The notes under the pieces: model-generated
The model's database searches: none
What the model saw: only the letters and a program-made list of their open reading frames with translations
What the model was told of the DNA's origin: nothing
In this document: piece by piece, positions 47,939 through 57,304 of the stretch
How positions within the stretch are numbered: the stretch's first letter is position 1
Layout of the letters: every line of letters starts with the position of its first letter
Program-made: the position numbers and the translations under genes
Assembly: GCA_027490225.1 (NCBI GenBank)
Contig: JAIXYK010000062.1
Span: 1 to 64,000, forward strand
From: Bacteroidota bacterium
GTDB lineage: Bacteria > Bacteroidota > Bacteroidia > M30B66
Length of the DNA stretch: 64,000 nt
Direction of reading: 5' to 3'

Positions 47939-49362
47939 GTTCAATTAAACGAGATAGAAAACAGGCTTATTTGCAAGCTTTGCTCGATTTTATTTCGGCA
48001 GCAGCAGCTTGGACACTGTATTTTACTTTCCGCAAAGTTTACTTAGAGCCAATAAGATTTGGGCACAGTATAAATCTTGAATACAACAATACTTTTTATT
48101 TAGGATTGTTGATTGTACCTATTTTCTGGTTAATCATTTACCAAATTAGCGGAACTTATTATGATGTATACAGAAAATCGAGGTTAGGAATTTTAGGAAT
48201 TACCACATTTAATATTGTTACTGGAAGTATCTTGTTATTTTTTGCAGTTTCGTTAGATGATGTGGTTGCCTCATATAGATTTTATTACACTTCTTTTTTA
48301 GCATTGTTTTTCCTCAATTTTATTATTACCAGCATTCAGAGAATGGTGGTGGCAACGATAAATGCCAGAAATGTTCAAAATGGTAAAATATCATTTTCAA
48401 CTGTACTGGTTGGCTCTGGACCTAAAGCCTTCGAAATTTTTCAGATAATTGAGTCTCAATCTGTAAAAAGCGGGAATAAATTTTACGGTTATGTTGCTGT
48501 AAATGGTGCTGTAGAACCAAGGTTAGATTTACATTTAAAAAAATTAGGTCATTTTAAAGATTTGGTTCAAATAATTAATGAGAATGACATTGAAGAAGTA
48601 ATAGTTGCTCCTGAAAATAGCGAGCATTCTTACTTAGGTAAAATATTAACAGAGCTTGAAATTACAAACGCAATCATAAAGGTTATACCTGACATTACAG
48701 ATATTATGCTTGGTTCGGTAAAAATGTCTGCCATTTTTGGAGCGCCAGTTATTGAAATTAACAGAAGTTTAATGCCTCAATGGCAAAAATCATTCAAGCG
48801 TTTGTATGATATTTTTGTTTCCTTGTTTGTGCTTATAGTTTGCAGCCCTGTTTATGTTATAACCGCAGTAATTGTAAAAGCAACTTCTCCAGGACCTACG
48901 TTTTATAGTCACCAGCGATTAGGATTAAATGGCAAGTCATTTAAGATTTATAAATTCAGGTCGATGTTTGCTGATGCAGAAAACCGTGGACCACAGCTTT
49001 CGAGCAAGCACGACCCTCGCATTACTCCATTTGGAAGGTTTATGCGCAAAACCAGGTTAGACGAAATTCCTCAATTTTTTAATGTGTTGATTGGGCAAAT
49101 GTCTATAGTTGGGCCAAGACCCGAAAGGCAATATTATATAGACCAGATAGTTCAAAAAGCGCCACATTACAGAATATTACATAAAGTAAGACCAGGAATA
49201 ACCGGCTGGGGACAAGTGAAATTTGGATATGCTGAGAATGTTGATGAAATGGTAGACAGGCTAAAATATGATATTCTTTACATTGAGAATATGACCTTGG
49301 CGCTCGATTTTAAAATTTTGATTTATACATTTCTAATCGTAATTCAGGGAAGAGGAAAATAA
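47935..49362 (+). CDS. Polyprenyl glycosylphosphotransferase (WcaJ/PssY-like)
   Basis: 475 residues: four N-terminal helices, a CoA-binding-like/Rossmann middle domain (VLVGSGPKAFEIF) and a C-terminal bacterial sugar transferase domain (RLYDIFVSLFVLIVCSP, then KFRSMFADAE, TRLDEIPQFFNVLIGQMSIVG-type core and RPGITGWGQV). It transfers a sugar-1-phosphate onto undecaprenyl phosphate to start exopolysaccharide or O-antigen synthesis. No further capsule genes follow in this window. Confidence 0.9.
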   Translation: MSSIKRDRKQAYLQALLDFISAAAAWTLYFTFRKVYLEPIRFGHSINLEYNNTFYLGLLIVPIFWLIIYQISGTYYDVYRKSRLGILGITTFNIVTGSILLFFAVSLDDVVASYRFYYTSFLALFFLNFIITSIQRMVVATINARNVQNGKISFSTVLVGSGPKAFEIFQIIESQSVKSGNKFYGYVAVNGAVEPRLDLHLKKLGHFKDLVQIINENDIEEVIVAPENSEHSYLGKILTELEITNAIIKVIPDITDIMLGSVKMSAIFGAPVIEINRSLMPQWQKSFKRLYDIFVSLFVLIVCSPVYVITAVIVKATSPGPTFYSHQRLGLNGKSFKIYKFRSMFADAENRGPQLSSKHDPRITPFGRFMRKTRLDEIPQFFNVLIGQMSIVGPRPERQYYIDQIVQKAPHYRILHKVRPGITGWGQVKFGYAENVDEMVDRLKYDILYIENMTLALDFKILIYTFLIVIQGRGK

Positions 49363-49393
49363 AAGCAAGCGTTTTTATTTAATGATTTAATGC

Positions 49394-49401
49394 TACTTTT
49401 G
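49394..49401 (+). promoter_or_regulatory. Candidate -7 box (TACTTTTG) for ndk
   Basis: TACTTTTG fits TAnnTTTG, 25 bp before the ndk ATG; only a T-rich stretch lies at the -33 position. Confidence 0.5.
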
Positions 49402-49426
49402 CGCCCGAATTAAAAACAATAAAACA

Positions 49427-49846
49427 ATGGCTGGTAAATTAACATTTACAATGATTAAACCTGATGCAGTTGAGAACAACCACATCGGAGCAATTTTACA
49501 AAAAATTAACGAAGCAGGTTTTCGCATCAAAGCGATGAAATATACAAGGCTTACAAAAGAAACTGCAGGGCAATTTTACGCTATACACAGCGAAAGAGGT
49601 TTCTTTAACGACTTAGTTACTTTTATGTCTTCAGGACCAATTGTAGCTGCAATTTTAGAAAAAGACAATGCCGTTGCAGATTTCAGAGAATTAATTGGAG
49701 CAACTGACCCAACTAAAGCTGCACCAGGAACTATTCGTGCAATGTTTGCTAAATCTATTGATGCTAATGCAATGCATGGTTCTGATAGCGATGAAAATGC
49801 TGAAATTGAAGGAAATTTCTTCTTTTCCAAATTAGAGCAATTCTAA
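49427..49846 (+). CDS. ndk: Nucleoside diphosphate kinase
   Basis: 139 residues, standard length. Lys11 in [16 protein letters not shown], and the phosphorylated His117 in NAMHGSDS. It exchanges gamma-phosphates among NTPs. Flanked by its own promoter box and a strong terminator, hence probably monocistronic. Confidence 0.97.
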   Translation: MAGKLTFTMIKPDAVENNHIGAILQKINEAGFRIKAMKYTRLTKETAGQFYAIHSERGFFNDLVTFMSSGPIVAAILEKDNAVADFRELIGATDPTKAAPGTIRAMFAKSIDANAMHGSDSDENAEIEGNFFFSKLEQF

Positions 49847-49865
49847 AATAAATAATAACATTTTT

Positions 49866-49900
49866 AAAAAGGAACATGAAATACTCGTGTTCCTTTTTTT
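49866..49900 (+). terminator. Terminator after ndk
   Basis: GGAACATG / CGTGTTCC stem with a seven-base loop, flanked by A and T runs, 20 bp after ndk. Confidence 0.9.
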
Positions 49901-49921
49901 ATTTCCATTTACTAATTAACC

Positions 49922-50146
49922 ATGAAACAAACATTTTTCCTTTCTACAGATTACATTGAATTAAATGGACTTTTAAAACGCATGAACCTTGCTGAGACGG
50001 GAGGACATGCCAATACATTAATTGACCAAGGGAAAGTGATGGTTAACAATAAAGTAGAACACCGCCGCAGGAATAAAATTAGGGTTGGAGATATCGTAAA
50101 ATTGGGAAAAGACGAGATTGAAGTGCAGGCTGATTTGGGGGAATAA
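49922..50146 (+). CDS. S4-domain RNA-binding protein (YaaA/RlbA-like)
   Basis: 74 residues forming one S4 domain: IELNGLLKRMNLAETGGHAN, then IDQGKVMVNNKVEHRRRNKIRVGD. Single-domain S4 proteins bind structured RNA and are often linked to ribosome quality control or assembly; the partner is unknown here. Confidence 0.85.
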   Translation: MKQTFFLSTDYIELNGLLKRMNLAETGGHANTLIDQGKVMVNNKVEHRRRNKIRVGDIVKLGKDEIEVQADLGE

Positions 50147-50278
50147 ACGAAATTTTGATATTTGAATCCGCCAATTAATTACGGATTTTACTGTGCTTGG
50201 TGAAATGCACAATAATATTTTGCTTTTAAAGGTTCACAATTTTTGAATTCGAACCATTTTATTTTATGCTGTAAGGCT

Positions 50279-50376
50279 CGCGTTAGGGTTGAAGTGAAAA
50301 TCCTTTTATGAATTCTGATAGCAATCGGAAGAAATAAAAGATTGAAACGGAAAACCCGACCCGCAGGGGAACGCCC
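50279..50376 (-). repeat. Dispersed intergenic element, copy 2
   Basis: Read on the minus strand it begins GGGCGTTCCCCTGC (50376-50363), continues directly with GGGTCGGGTTTTCCG, then TTTTATTTC, and ends near AACCCTAACGCG. The blocks match copy 1 at 8298-8444 in the same order but lack the roughly 55-bp insert. It lies about 26 bp downstream of the ribD stop in the same orientation as ribD. The rest of the gap to 50147 shows nothing recognisable. Confidence 0.6.
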
Positions 50377-50401
50377 AAAAATGTTTTCTAATTTGAGATA
50401 A

Positions 50402-51433
50402 TTAATCATTAAAAAAAATCTCCAAGATATCTTTTCCAATTTTCTGAATTTCTGTTGGTTTTACTGGTAAGCTTGGTGCCGAAAGTCCATCTCTGAGATT
50501 AATTGCTGATTTAATTACACGCGCTTCGTCCCAAAGGTTGGTTTGAATAAACTGTTGAATAGTAAATGCGCCGCCTTCGACCAAAATGCTTTGAATATTT
50601 TCATAGGCTACATATTCTAATATTTTAGGTATTACAGGTTTTGTAAAATCGAGTTGAATGAGTTGTGTGCTGAATATTGCACGTGTTTCAAGGCGATTGA
50701 AGATGAATGTTCTTACAGAATTATCGTAAATATGATGTGTTCGGGGAACTTCCAGATTTGTATCAATGATAATTCTTACAGGATTATTTCCTGCCCAAAG
50801 TCGGGTGTTTAATTTTGGGTTATCGGTGAGTGCTGTATTTTTCCCTACTAAAATTCCTGCTTCTTCGCTTCTCCATTGGTGCAAAGCGATTTGTGCAGCC
50901 TTACCTGAAATTTGAAAAGAGCCCTTCTCCCCTATTTCTCTTTTTTTATCAATGAATCCATCTGCACTTTGGGCCCATTTTAAAATGATATATGGCCGCT
51001 TTTTTTGATGAAAAGTGATGAATCTTCTATTTTGAAACTGAGCTTCTTGCGCTAATATACCGAAAGATACTGCTACTCCATTTTCTTTTAATCTTGCAAC
51101 ACCTTTACCAGAAACAATAGGATTTACATCTAAAGTAGCTATAACAACTTTAGGGATTTTATATTGTAAAATTAAGTCAACGCAAGGTGGCGTTTTACCA
51201 TAATGGTTGCATGGTTCAAGGGTAACATAAAGCGTAGATTCATCCAATAACAGTTTATCTTTTACACTGTTAATGGCATTGACTTCTGCATGTGGTCCTC
51301 CGAATTTTTGATGCCAGCCTTCTCCAATTATCTTTTCATTATGCACAATTACACAACCAACCAAGGGATTTGGTGCTACATTTCCAATTCCGAAAGCGGC
51401 CAATTCTAAAGCTCTTTGTATGTATTTTTGCAT
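50402..51433 (-). CDS. ribD: Bifunctional riboflavin biosynthesis deaminase/reductase RibD
   Basis: 343 residues: N-terminal Zn deaminase (His48-Ala-Glu50, PC75, C84 in TPPC) and C-terminal NADPH reductase (RPYIILKWAQSADGFI, GILVGKNTALTDNP, LVEGGAFTIQQFI). It catalyses the second and third steps of riboflavin synthesis. Divergent from prmC with a 47-bp gap. Confidence 0.95.
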   Translation of the reverse strand: MQKYIQRALELAAFGIGNVAPNPLVGCVIVHNEKIIGEGWHQKFGGPHAEVNAINSVKDKLLLDESTLYVTLEPCNHYGKTPPCVDLILQYKIPKVVIATLDVNPIVSGKGVARLKENGVAVSFGILAQEAQFQNRRFITFHQKKRPYIILKWAQSADGFIDKKREIGEKGSFQISGKAAQIALHQWRSEEAGILVGKNTALTDNPKLNTRLWAGNNPVRIIIDTNLEVPRTHHIYDNSVRTFIFNRLETRAIFSTQLIQLDFTKPVIPKILEYVAYENIQSILVEGGAFTIQQFIQTNLWDEARVIKSAINLRDGLSAPSLPVKPTEIQKIGKDILEIFFND

Positions 51434-51480
51434 TTTGCAAATGTAAATTATAAAGCCTGTAAATACATTAATTTCGCTGC

Positions 51481-52341
51481 ATGAAAATAAAAGGGAATCG
51501 GGTTTCTGATATTAAAACATATTTCGAAAATGAATTGAGTACCATTTACTCTAAAAGCGAAATTCTGGTATTATTTAGAATTGCTGCTGAACATATCAAT
51601 GGATTATCGATGAATCAATTGCATCTTTTTCCTGATACACGCGTGCTGGAAAGTGAGTTATTGAAATATTCCTTTTTCGCAAAAAGATTGAAGAATCATG
51701 AGCCTTATCAGTACATAACAGGTTATACTTGGTTTACCGATTTAAAAATCATGGTAAATGAATCTGTTTTAATTCCAAGACCTGAAACGGAAGAATTGGT
51801 AAATTGTCTTCTAGAAAATAATACACTTGCGAATCCTAAAATATTGGATGTTTGCACTGGTTCAGGTTGCATTGCCCTAGCTTTGAAACATTACATAACA
51901 GCCGCAGAAATGCTTGCCTGCGACATTTCTGCAACTGCATTGGAAACAGCAAAAAATAATGCAGCGTCACTTTCATTGGATGTAGCATTTTATAAAGCTG
52001 ATGCTTTGACTGAACCCTTAGATACATTTGAAAACCTCGATTTCCTGATTACCAATCCACCTTACATTACATTAAAAGAAAAGGCTACACTTGCTAAAAA
52101 TGTAACCGATTTTGAGCCTGGTTTGGCACTGTTTGTTCCAGATGATGATGCCCTTATTTTTTATAAATCTATCAGCAAATGGGGCAAAAAATTACTAAAT
52201 GATTGCGGAATGGTCTTAATGGAATGCAACACAGCCCATGTGGACGAGGTGGCAGAATTGCTGATTGAAGATGGTTATTCTGTTGTAAAACAGCACGCTG
52301 ATTTAAATGGATTGCCACGCTGGGTAACAGGAATAAAATGA
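51481..52341 (+). CDS. prmC: Release factor glutamine methyltransferase
   Basis: 286 residues: N-terminal helical domain, SAM motif LDVCTGSGCIALAL and the catalytic N192-P-P-Y195 of the HemK/PrmC family. It methylates the GGQ glutamine of RF1 and RF2. Divergent from ribD. Confidence 0.92.
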   Translation: MKIKGNRVSDIKTYFENELSTIYSKSEILVLFRIAAEHINGLSMNQLHLFPDTRVLESELLKYSFFAKRLKNHEPYQYITGYTWFTDLKIMVNESVLIPRPETEELVNCLLENNTLANPKILDVCTGSGCIALALKHYITAAEMLACDISATALETAKNNAASLSLDVAFYKADALTEPLDTFENLDFLITNPPYITLKEKATLAKNVTDFEPGLALFVPDDDALIFYKSISKWGKKLLNDCGMVLMECNTAHVDEVAELLIEDGYSVVKQHADLNGLPRWVTGIK

Positions 52342-52440
52342 GTCAAGAACAAAATTGTAATTAATATTACATAGTTTGTTTTTCCTATTGCTATCAAGAG
52401 AAAGGTAATTTGATTATACTTGCAACTTAATTGAAATGCA

Positions 52441-52920
52441 ATGGCTAAAAAAGTAATCGAAACCAAACCTTCAGTAAGTAAACACCCATTCGCCAACCCA
52501 GAAGAAAATGCTGGTTTTTTAATGTGGCAAGTAAGTATGTCGTGGCAACGCAAGTTGAAAAATGGTTTAGATAAAATTGGAATTACGCATGCGCAGTTCA
52601 TGTTATTAGCAGCGCTTCAATATATTGGTACTCAAAAGAACATTGTTTCTCAGCAAGACCTTGCCAAACATTGCAGAATTGACAAAATGATGACCTCTAA
52701 AATCTTAAGGATTTTGCAAAAGAAAGGGTTGTTATCGAGAAAAAGGAATAAAATGGATACACGTTCTAAGACATTGGCTTTGAGCGAAGAAGGTGAAAAC
52801 ATCTTAAACCAGGCATTGAAAATTGTTGACAATGTGGACACAGATTTTACCATTTCTTTGGGTTTAAATGCTCTGTCGTTTAATGATGATTTGAGAAGTT
52901 TATTAAAAGTAAATCCATAA
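52441..52920 (+). CDS. MarR-family transcriptional regulator
   Basis: 159 residues with a winged helix (ISQQDLAKHCRI-like segment, then MMTSKILRILQKKGLLSRKRNKMDTRSK) and flanking dimerisation helices. Effector and targets unknown. A GNAT acetyltransferase gene starts 7 bp downstream, so it may regulate its own operon, but no clear palindrome was seen. Confidence 0.85.
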   Translation: MAKKVIETKPSVSKHPFANPEENAGFLMWQVSMSWQRKLKNGLDKIGITHAQFMLLAALQYIGTQKNIVSQQDLAKHCRIDKMMTSKILRILQKKGLLSRKRNKMDTRSKTLALSEEGENILNQALKIVDNVDTDFTISLGLNALSFNDDLRSLLKVNP

Positions 52921-52927
52921 TTGCTGC

Positions 52928-53407
52928 ATGTTTACAATTGAAGCAGCGTTAGAAAGTGATGTTCCATCCATTCTAGCTTTTATAAAAGAATTGGCGCTTT
53001 ACGAAAGAGCTCCTCTAGAAGTAACCGTAACTGAAGCAATGTTGCTGGAAGATGGTTTTGGGAAAAATAAGATTTATGATTGTTGGGTAGCGAGAGAAAA
53101 TGGAAGTGTATTGGGAATTGCACTTACTTATATAAAATATTCAACCTGGAAAGGGAAATGTCTTTTTTTAGAAGACATTATTGTGAAAGAAAGTGAGCGA
53201 GGACGTGGAATTGGAAAAGAATTATTCAAGAAAATAATTGGCATTTCTAAAGAGCAAAATATGGGTAGAATGGAATGGCAAGTACTCGATTGGAACCAAA
53301 CGGCCATAGATTTTTATAAGAAGTTTGATGCAGTTTTAGATCCAACATGGATTAATTGCAAATTTACATACGAACAATTACAAGCTATTGACTTCAGTAA
53401 AATATGA
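52928..53407 (+). CDS. GNAT acetyltransferase (diamine/spermidine N-acetyltransferase-like)
   Basis: 159 residues with acetyl-CoA motif A (EDIIVKESERGRGIGKELF) and the WQVLDWNQTAIDFYKKFDA ending typical of SAT-type enzymes. Likely acetylates a small amine or thialysine; not decidable from sequence. Its stop overlaps the ATG of lysC by 4 bp. Confidence 0.82.
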   Translation: MFTIEAALESDVPSILAFIKELALYERAPLEVTVTEAMLLEDGFGKNKIYDCWVARENGSVLGIALTYIKYSTWKGKCLFLEDIIVKESERGRGIGKELFKKIIGISKEQNMGRMEWQVLDWNQTAIDFYKKFDAVLDPTWINCKFTYEQLQAIDFSKI

Positions 53408-54669
53408 AGGTATTTAAATTCGGAGGCGCATCGGTAAAAAATGCTGAAGGCATCATAAACGTAGCGAATATTATAAGGAATTTTGAAAATGAGAAGTTAT
53501 TAATTGTAATTTCTGCAATGGGTAAAACCACCAATGCATTGGAAGCAATTTGCAACGCATTTTTCAATAAAACAGGCGAAGCGCAAGCATTATCTGATCA
53601 ATTAAAAGCCCAGCACCTTGAAATTGTTACAGCACTTTTTGAAGATAAAAACGATGCTATTTATAGTGAAATTGAAGATTTATTTGCAGAATTACATTGG
53701 GCAATAGAGGAAGAACAGATTAAATCTTATGATTATGAATATGATCAAATTGTAAGTATTGGAGAATTGTTAAGTACCAAAATAGTTGCGGCATATCTCA
53801 ATAAAGTCGGCATTTCTACACTTTGGATAGATGCCCGAGACGTAATTAAAACCGACAATACTTATAGAGAAGGAACAGTTGATTGGCAAGAAACAGCTGA
53901 AAATTCGAAACATTACATTCAATCAAATTTTGACAATGGAGCCACTTGCGTTTTAACACAAGGTTTTATAGGAGCTACGAGTGAGAATTTCACTACCACT
54001 CTTGGGCGCGAAGGTTCTGACTACTCTGCAGCAATTTTAGCACATTGTTTAAATGCGACTGAAGTAAACATATGGAAAGACGTTCCGGGTGTATTGAATG
54101 CCGATCCAAAAGAATTTTCAAATGCTGTTCTGCTGAACACTTTATCTTATTATGACGCCATTGAATTGGCGTATTATGGCGCAACAGTAATTCACCCAAA
54201 AACTTTAAAGCCATTACAAAATAAAAATATTCCTCTTCGTGTTAAGTCGTTTGTAAATCCTCAGTTACCCGGTACTGTTATTCAGCAAGATGATTTTAAA
54301 CAAGAAATACCAACTTATATTTTCAAAAAAGAGCAAGTACTACTTTCCATTTCTGCGAGAGATTTTTCATTTATCGTAGAAGAAAATATTCGTGACATTT
54401 TTCAGGTATTTGCCAATTGGCGGGTAAAAGCTAATTTGATGCAGCATTCTGCACTTAACTTTTCAGTTTGTATTACAGTTGACCCTTTGAAATTTGCTGA
54501 GTTTATTTCAGAATTAAGTACAAAATTTAAAGTAAAATATAATCATAATTGCACTTTAATTACCATTAGAAATTATTCAGATACCTTGGTAAATCAGCTA
54601 ACACAAGGTAAATCGGTTTTGCTGGAACAGAAAAGTAGAAATGTAATTCAGGTTGTAATAAGCAATTAA
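53404..54669 (+). CDS. lysC: Aspartate kinase (monofunctional)
   Basis: 421 residues: KFGGASV (from Lys5), FIGATSENFTTTLGREGSDYSA nucleotide-binding segment, DVPGVLNADP and two C-terminal ACT domains (about 305-421) that sense lysine or threonine. First step of the aspartate family pathway. Third gene of a marR-GNAT-lysC unit closed by a terminator. Confidence 0.9.
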   Translation: MKVFKFGGASVKNAEGIINVANIIRNFENEKLLIVISAMGKTTNALEAICNAFFNKTGEAQALSDQLKAQHLEIVTALFEDKNDAIYSEIEDLFAELHWAIEEEQIKSYDYEYDQIVSIGELLSTKIVAAYLNKVGISTLWIDARDVIKTDNTYREGTVDWQETAENSKHYIQSNFDNGATCVLTQGFIGATSENFTTTLGREGSDYSAAILAHCLNATEVNIWKDVPGVLNADPKEFSNAVLLNTLSYYDAIELAYYGATVIHPKTLKPLQNKNIPLRVKSFVNPQLPGTVIQQDDFKQEIPTYIFKKEQVLLSISARDFSFIVEENIRDIFQVFANWRVKANLMQHSALNFSVCITVDPLKFAEFISELSTKFKVKYNHNCTLITIRNYSDTLVNQLTQGKSVLLEQKSRNVIQVVISN

Positions 54670-54690
54670 TTACAGCTATTTAAAAAATTA

Positions 54691-54726
54691 AAAAAGCTGC
54701 ATTGGTTAAGAATGCAGCTTTTTACT
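54691..54726 (+). terminator. Terminator after lysC
   Basis: AAAAAGCTGCATT / AATGCAGCTTTTT perfect stem with a GGTTAAG loop, about 20 bp after lysC. The symmetric A and T runs could serve both strands. Confidence 0.92.
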
Positions 54727-54733
54727 AGATTTA

Positions 54734-54767
54734 ATTCCAGTTAACTTATAAATTAAACTGGATTTTT
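54734..54767. terminator. Second terminator-like hairpin
   Basis: TCCAGTT (54736-54742) pairs with AACTGGA (54756-54762), followed by six T. It lies between lysC and the convergent gene. Confidence 0.6.
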
Positions 54768-54814
54768 TAAGTTTAATAAATTTAAGTTTTAAAGTTAAAT
54801 AATGGTGATATAAA

Positions 54815-55405
54815 CTATTTTTCTGCTTTCATTTTTAATTCTTTGTGGTCTTCTTGTGCTTTTTCAATTTCATTATAAACCTCTCCAGCATGCGACATTA
54901 TTTTTGATTGGTCTGGAATTGCTTTTTCAATTTCAGTTTTTAATTCCTTTAAATGGTCTTGGGCTTTCGTTAAATGTTTTTTCATGGACTCGTTTTCTTT
55001 TTTAAAATTTGGAGTCATATCAGAAATTACTGCCATTTGCTTAGAAGCGTCGTTTAAATTTATTTCTAAATCTTTTAAACTATTTTCTTGGTCCATTTTA
55101 TTTACAATGTTTCCACCTTTTAAATGCATAGCTTTTTCCAATATCAAATTCAGTTGTCGTGTAAGCACTGAATGATTTGATGCTTTTTCCATTTGCACCT
55201 GTGCAGTAGTTGAATTGCCCAAAAGCAAGAAAATACTCATTACTAAAGCAGAAATGCCTTTATTTAAATTTACAATTCTACCAAGATTTGTATTTGAAAT
55301 GTTAGTTTTTAAAGTCGATAAAGAAACGAATATGCTTTTAGAGACCTCAATAATTCTACTGTCAAAATTTCTATTTGAGCGAGATAAATTTAATATTTTT
55401 TTCAT
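54815..55405 (-). CDS. Exported helical protein, unknown
   Basis: About 196 residues from the ATG at 55405. A long basic N-terminal stretch precedes a hydrophobic segment (ALVMSIFLLLGNSTTAQ), then a mature part rich in Lys, Glu and amphipathic helices (ENESMKKHLTKAQDHLKELK) with coiled-coil character. I do not recognise a family. The unusually long region before the hydrophobic segment could mean a later true start or a membrane-tethered protein. A TACGTTTG box lies upstream. Confidence 0.55.
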   Translation of the reverse strand: MKKILNLSRSNRNFDSRIIEVSKSIFVSLSTLKTNISNTNLGRIVNLNKGISALVMSIFLLLGNSTTAQVQMEKASNHSVLTRQLNLILEKAMHLKGGNIVNKMDQENSLKDLEINLNDASKQMAVISDMTPNFKKENESMKKHLTKAQDHLKELKTEIEKAIPDQSKIMSHAGEVYNEIEKAQEDHKELKMKAEK

Positions 55406-55432
55406 ATTATTTGTTTTAATTAATTTGTTCTG

Positions 55433-55440
55433 CAAACGTA
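55433..55440 (-). promoter_or_regulatory. Candidate -7 box (TACGTTTG)
   Basis: Minus-strand TACGTTTG, 28 bp upstream of the proposed start at 55405. Between here and 55691 I see only AT-rich DNA with no gene. Confidence 0.5.
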
Positions 55441-55691
55441 CAACTAATGCTATTCTAGGGTTTTATATGATTAACAAGAAATATTACATAATTGCGATAT
55501 TGATATTTTTAATAATTGGATATTGAAGAAATAATAAAACATGAATTTCAAAAATATATTCGAAATGTTTTAAATTAATTTTCTTAAAACTGAAAATTGA
55601 TTTTTATTTTAACCCAAAGTATTGATTTGATTATCTTTAATATTTCCTCCAAAGTCTGACTTCAAGGTGCAAAACAACTGAAAAATCTTTA

Positions 55692-56012
55692 TCAGTTTTC
55701 ATCGAGATTTGAATGGTCATCTCCGCCCAGGCTATAATAATTGTTCTCTTCATCTTCCTCTCCTATTTCTTCCTGCTCATCGTCTAATTCGGTTCCTGGC
55801 ACATCCAATTCCTCAATAGAATTAATAACACCATCACCCCCGTCGCCGTTTTCAGTTTGTATAAAATTCGGATGAATTACCTTATTCTTTCCAATATCTT
55901 CAGGATCAACATCTTCTTCAATTAACATCTTATTATACACATCTTCTTCAGCTGGATAGAGCGGATATGCTGGAAACTCAACTTGAATTTCATCTTTTTC
56001 ATTGACTTTCAT
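55692..56012 (-). CDS. Small acidic protein, conserved in Bacteroidota (unknown)
   Basis: 106 residues, very acidic in its second half (LDVPGTELDDEQEEIGEEDE, then ENNYYSLGGDDHSN). I recall similar LDVPGxELDDE...EDEENNYYSLGGD endings in hypothetical proteins of other Sphingobacteria-like Bacteroidota, so it is probably a real conserved gene. No signal peptide or membrane helix. Function unknown. Confidence 0.65.
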   Translation of the reverse strand: MKVNEKDEIQVEFPAYPLYPAEEDVYNKMLIEEDVDPEDIGKNKVIHPNFIQTENGDGGDGVINSIEELDVPGTELDDEQEEIGEEDEENNYYSLGGDDHSNLDEN

Positions 56013-56186
56013 TATTACTTAGTATTAGCAAGTCAAAGTTGAATGTCAATCTACAATTTGAAATTACATAACTTTATTTATGTGTTGCAAAATTCATAGG
56101 CATTAAGAATTAACAATTTTAAGAATAACGTTCTACGAATTTGCGAAGTTCAAAAATTTACCGCAATAATGCACTTCCGATTAAGA

Positions 56187-57293
56187 CTAGGGTTTATATT
56201 CCGAATAAGTAATAAATGTTTTACCATCGTAAAGGTAGAGACCTGTTTCTCTCGTACCCACCCAAATATTTCCACTTTTATCCTCCAAAATAGTCCAAAT
56301 TCCAAGATTTGGAAGTCCGTCTTTTGTTGAAAAACTAATGAAAGCTTTACCATCATAACGGCAAAGCCCATCACCACCAAACCATAGATTACCGTTTTTG
56401 TCTTCAATAATCTTTGCAACTAAACCATAATTACCTGGCAAACCATCACTTTTTGTAAAACTTGTAAATGTTTTTCCGTCATAACGGTAAGCACCAGCCC
56501 AATTGCTGAACCAGATATTCCCATTTTTGTCCTGTAATTGAGGCCAAGCCCAGCTATGATTAATAATTCTATCCTTTTCGAATCGTGCCGACTCGTTTAT
56601 AATTGTTAGTTCTTTTAGTTCAAAATTGGTGATGGTTTTTCCATCATAACGATACACACCTTTGTTGGTTCTTCCTCCTAACCAAATGTTTCCAGCTTTA
56701 TCTTCAAAAACACGTTCAACCTTATCGTTGCTGCTCAAAAATCCATTTTCGGCCTCAACAATTGGAAACAGATTAAAAGATTTTCCATCGTAGATATAAA
56801 CACCATCTATTGTTGCGAACCAAAGTTTCCCTGAATGATCTTGCATGATATCTTGCACAATATGTGTTTGATAAAACTTATTAGTGTTTGGTGGAAGGTT
56901 TTTGGGAAGCGGAATTTGAATTTCAGTAAACATTTTACCGTTTGCACTGAGCGTTGGAGAAGGGTTGTAAATATTTAGACCATTTTTAGTACCTATCCAA
57001 ATTTTTCCCTCTTTATCTTGTAAGATGTCGTTGATGGAATTACTATTTAATCCATCGGCCTCCAAAAACTGCTGAAACGATTTTCCGTCATATTTATACA
57101 GACCATTTTCTGTGGTTCCGAACCAAAGATTACCAGCATTGTCTTGCAGGCTGCAATAAATATTGCCATACCTTGGGTCACCAATGGTTTTTATAAGTTT
57201 TGGATGTTCTTTTTCTTCTTGTAATTCTTTTTTAACTGGAGGTTTGCAGGCACTAACAAAAAGTAATATAGTTAAGAAAGTAAATATTTGCAT
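56187..57293 (-). CDS. Seven-blade propeller lipoprotein (two-component-regulator propeller type)
   Basis: About 368 residues from the ATG at 57293, with lipobox FVSAC. The body holds seven repeats of the pattern LQDxxGNxWFGTxxGLYxYDGKSF, matching a single seven-blade beta-propeller of the Reg_prop type usually found as the sensor of hybrid two-component proteins. Here the propeller is free-standing and lipid-anchored, without kinase parts. The start at 57293 lies after the stop of the upstream TonB_C gene (57305); longer starts would overlap it. Confidence 0.8.
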   Translation of the reverse strand: MQIFTFLTILLFVSACKPPVKKELQEEKEHPKLIKTIGDPRYGNIYCSLQDNAGNLWFGTTENGLYKYDGKSFQQFLEADGLNSNSINDILQDKEGKIWIGTKNGLNIYNPSPTLSANGKMFTEIQIPLPKNLPPNTNKFYQTHIVQDIMQDHSGKLWFATIDGVYIYDGKSFNLFPIVEAENGFLSSNDKVERVFEDKAGNIWLGGRTNKGVYRYDGKTITNFELKELTIINESARFEKDRIINHSWAWPQLQDKNGNIWFSNWAGAYRYDGKTFTSFTKSDGLPGNYGLVAKIIEDKNGNLWFGGDGLCRYDGKAFISFSTKDGLPNLGIWTILEDKSGNIWVGTRETGLYLYDGKTFITYSEYKP

Positions 57294-57304
57294 ATGTGCT
57301 TTAT

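Noticed and set aside
46076-49362. Start of a full capsule or exopolysaccharide cluster
   Set aside because: The sugar transferase is followed by ndk and housekeeping genes; no further glycosyltransferase, wzx, wzy or wza gene is adjacent.
50188-50439. 83-codon open frame on the minus strand overlapping the ribD 3' end
   Set aside because: Begins in another frame inside ribD and covers the dispersed element; no family resemblance.
55215-55526. 103-codon open frame on the plus strand
   Set aside because: Antisense to the exported helical protein and its promoter box; no start signal.
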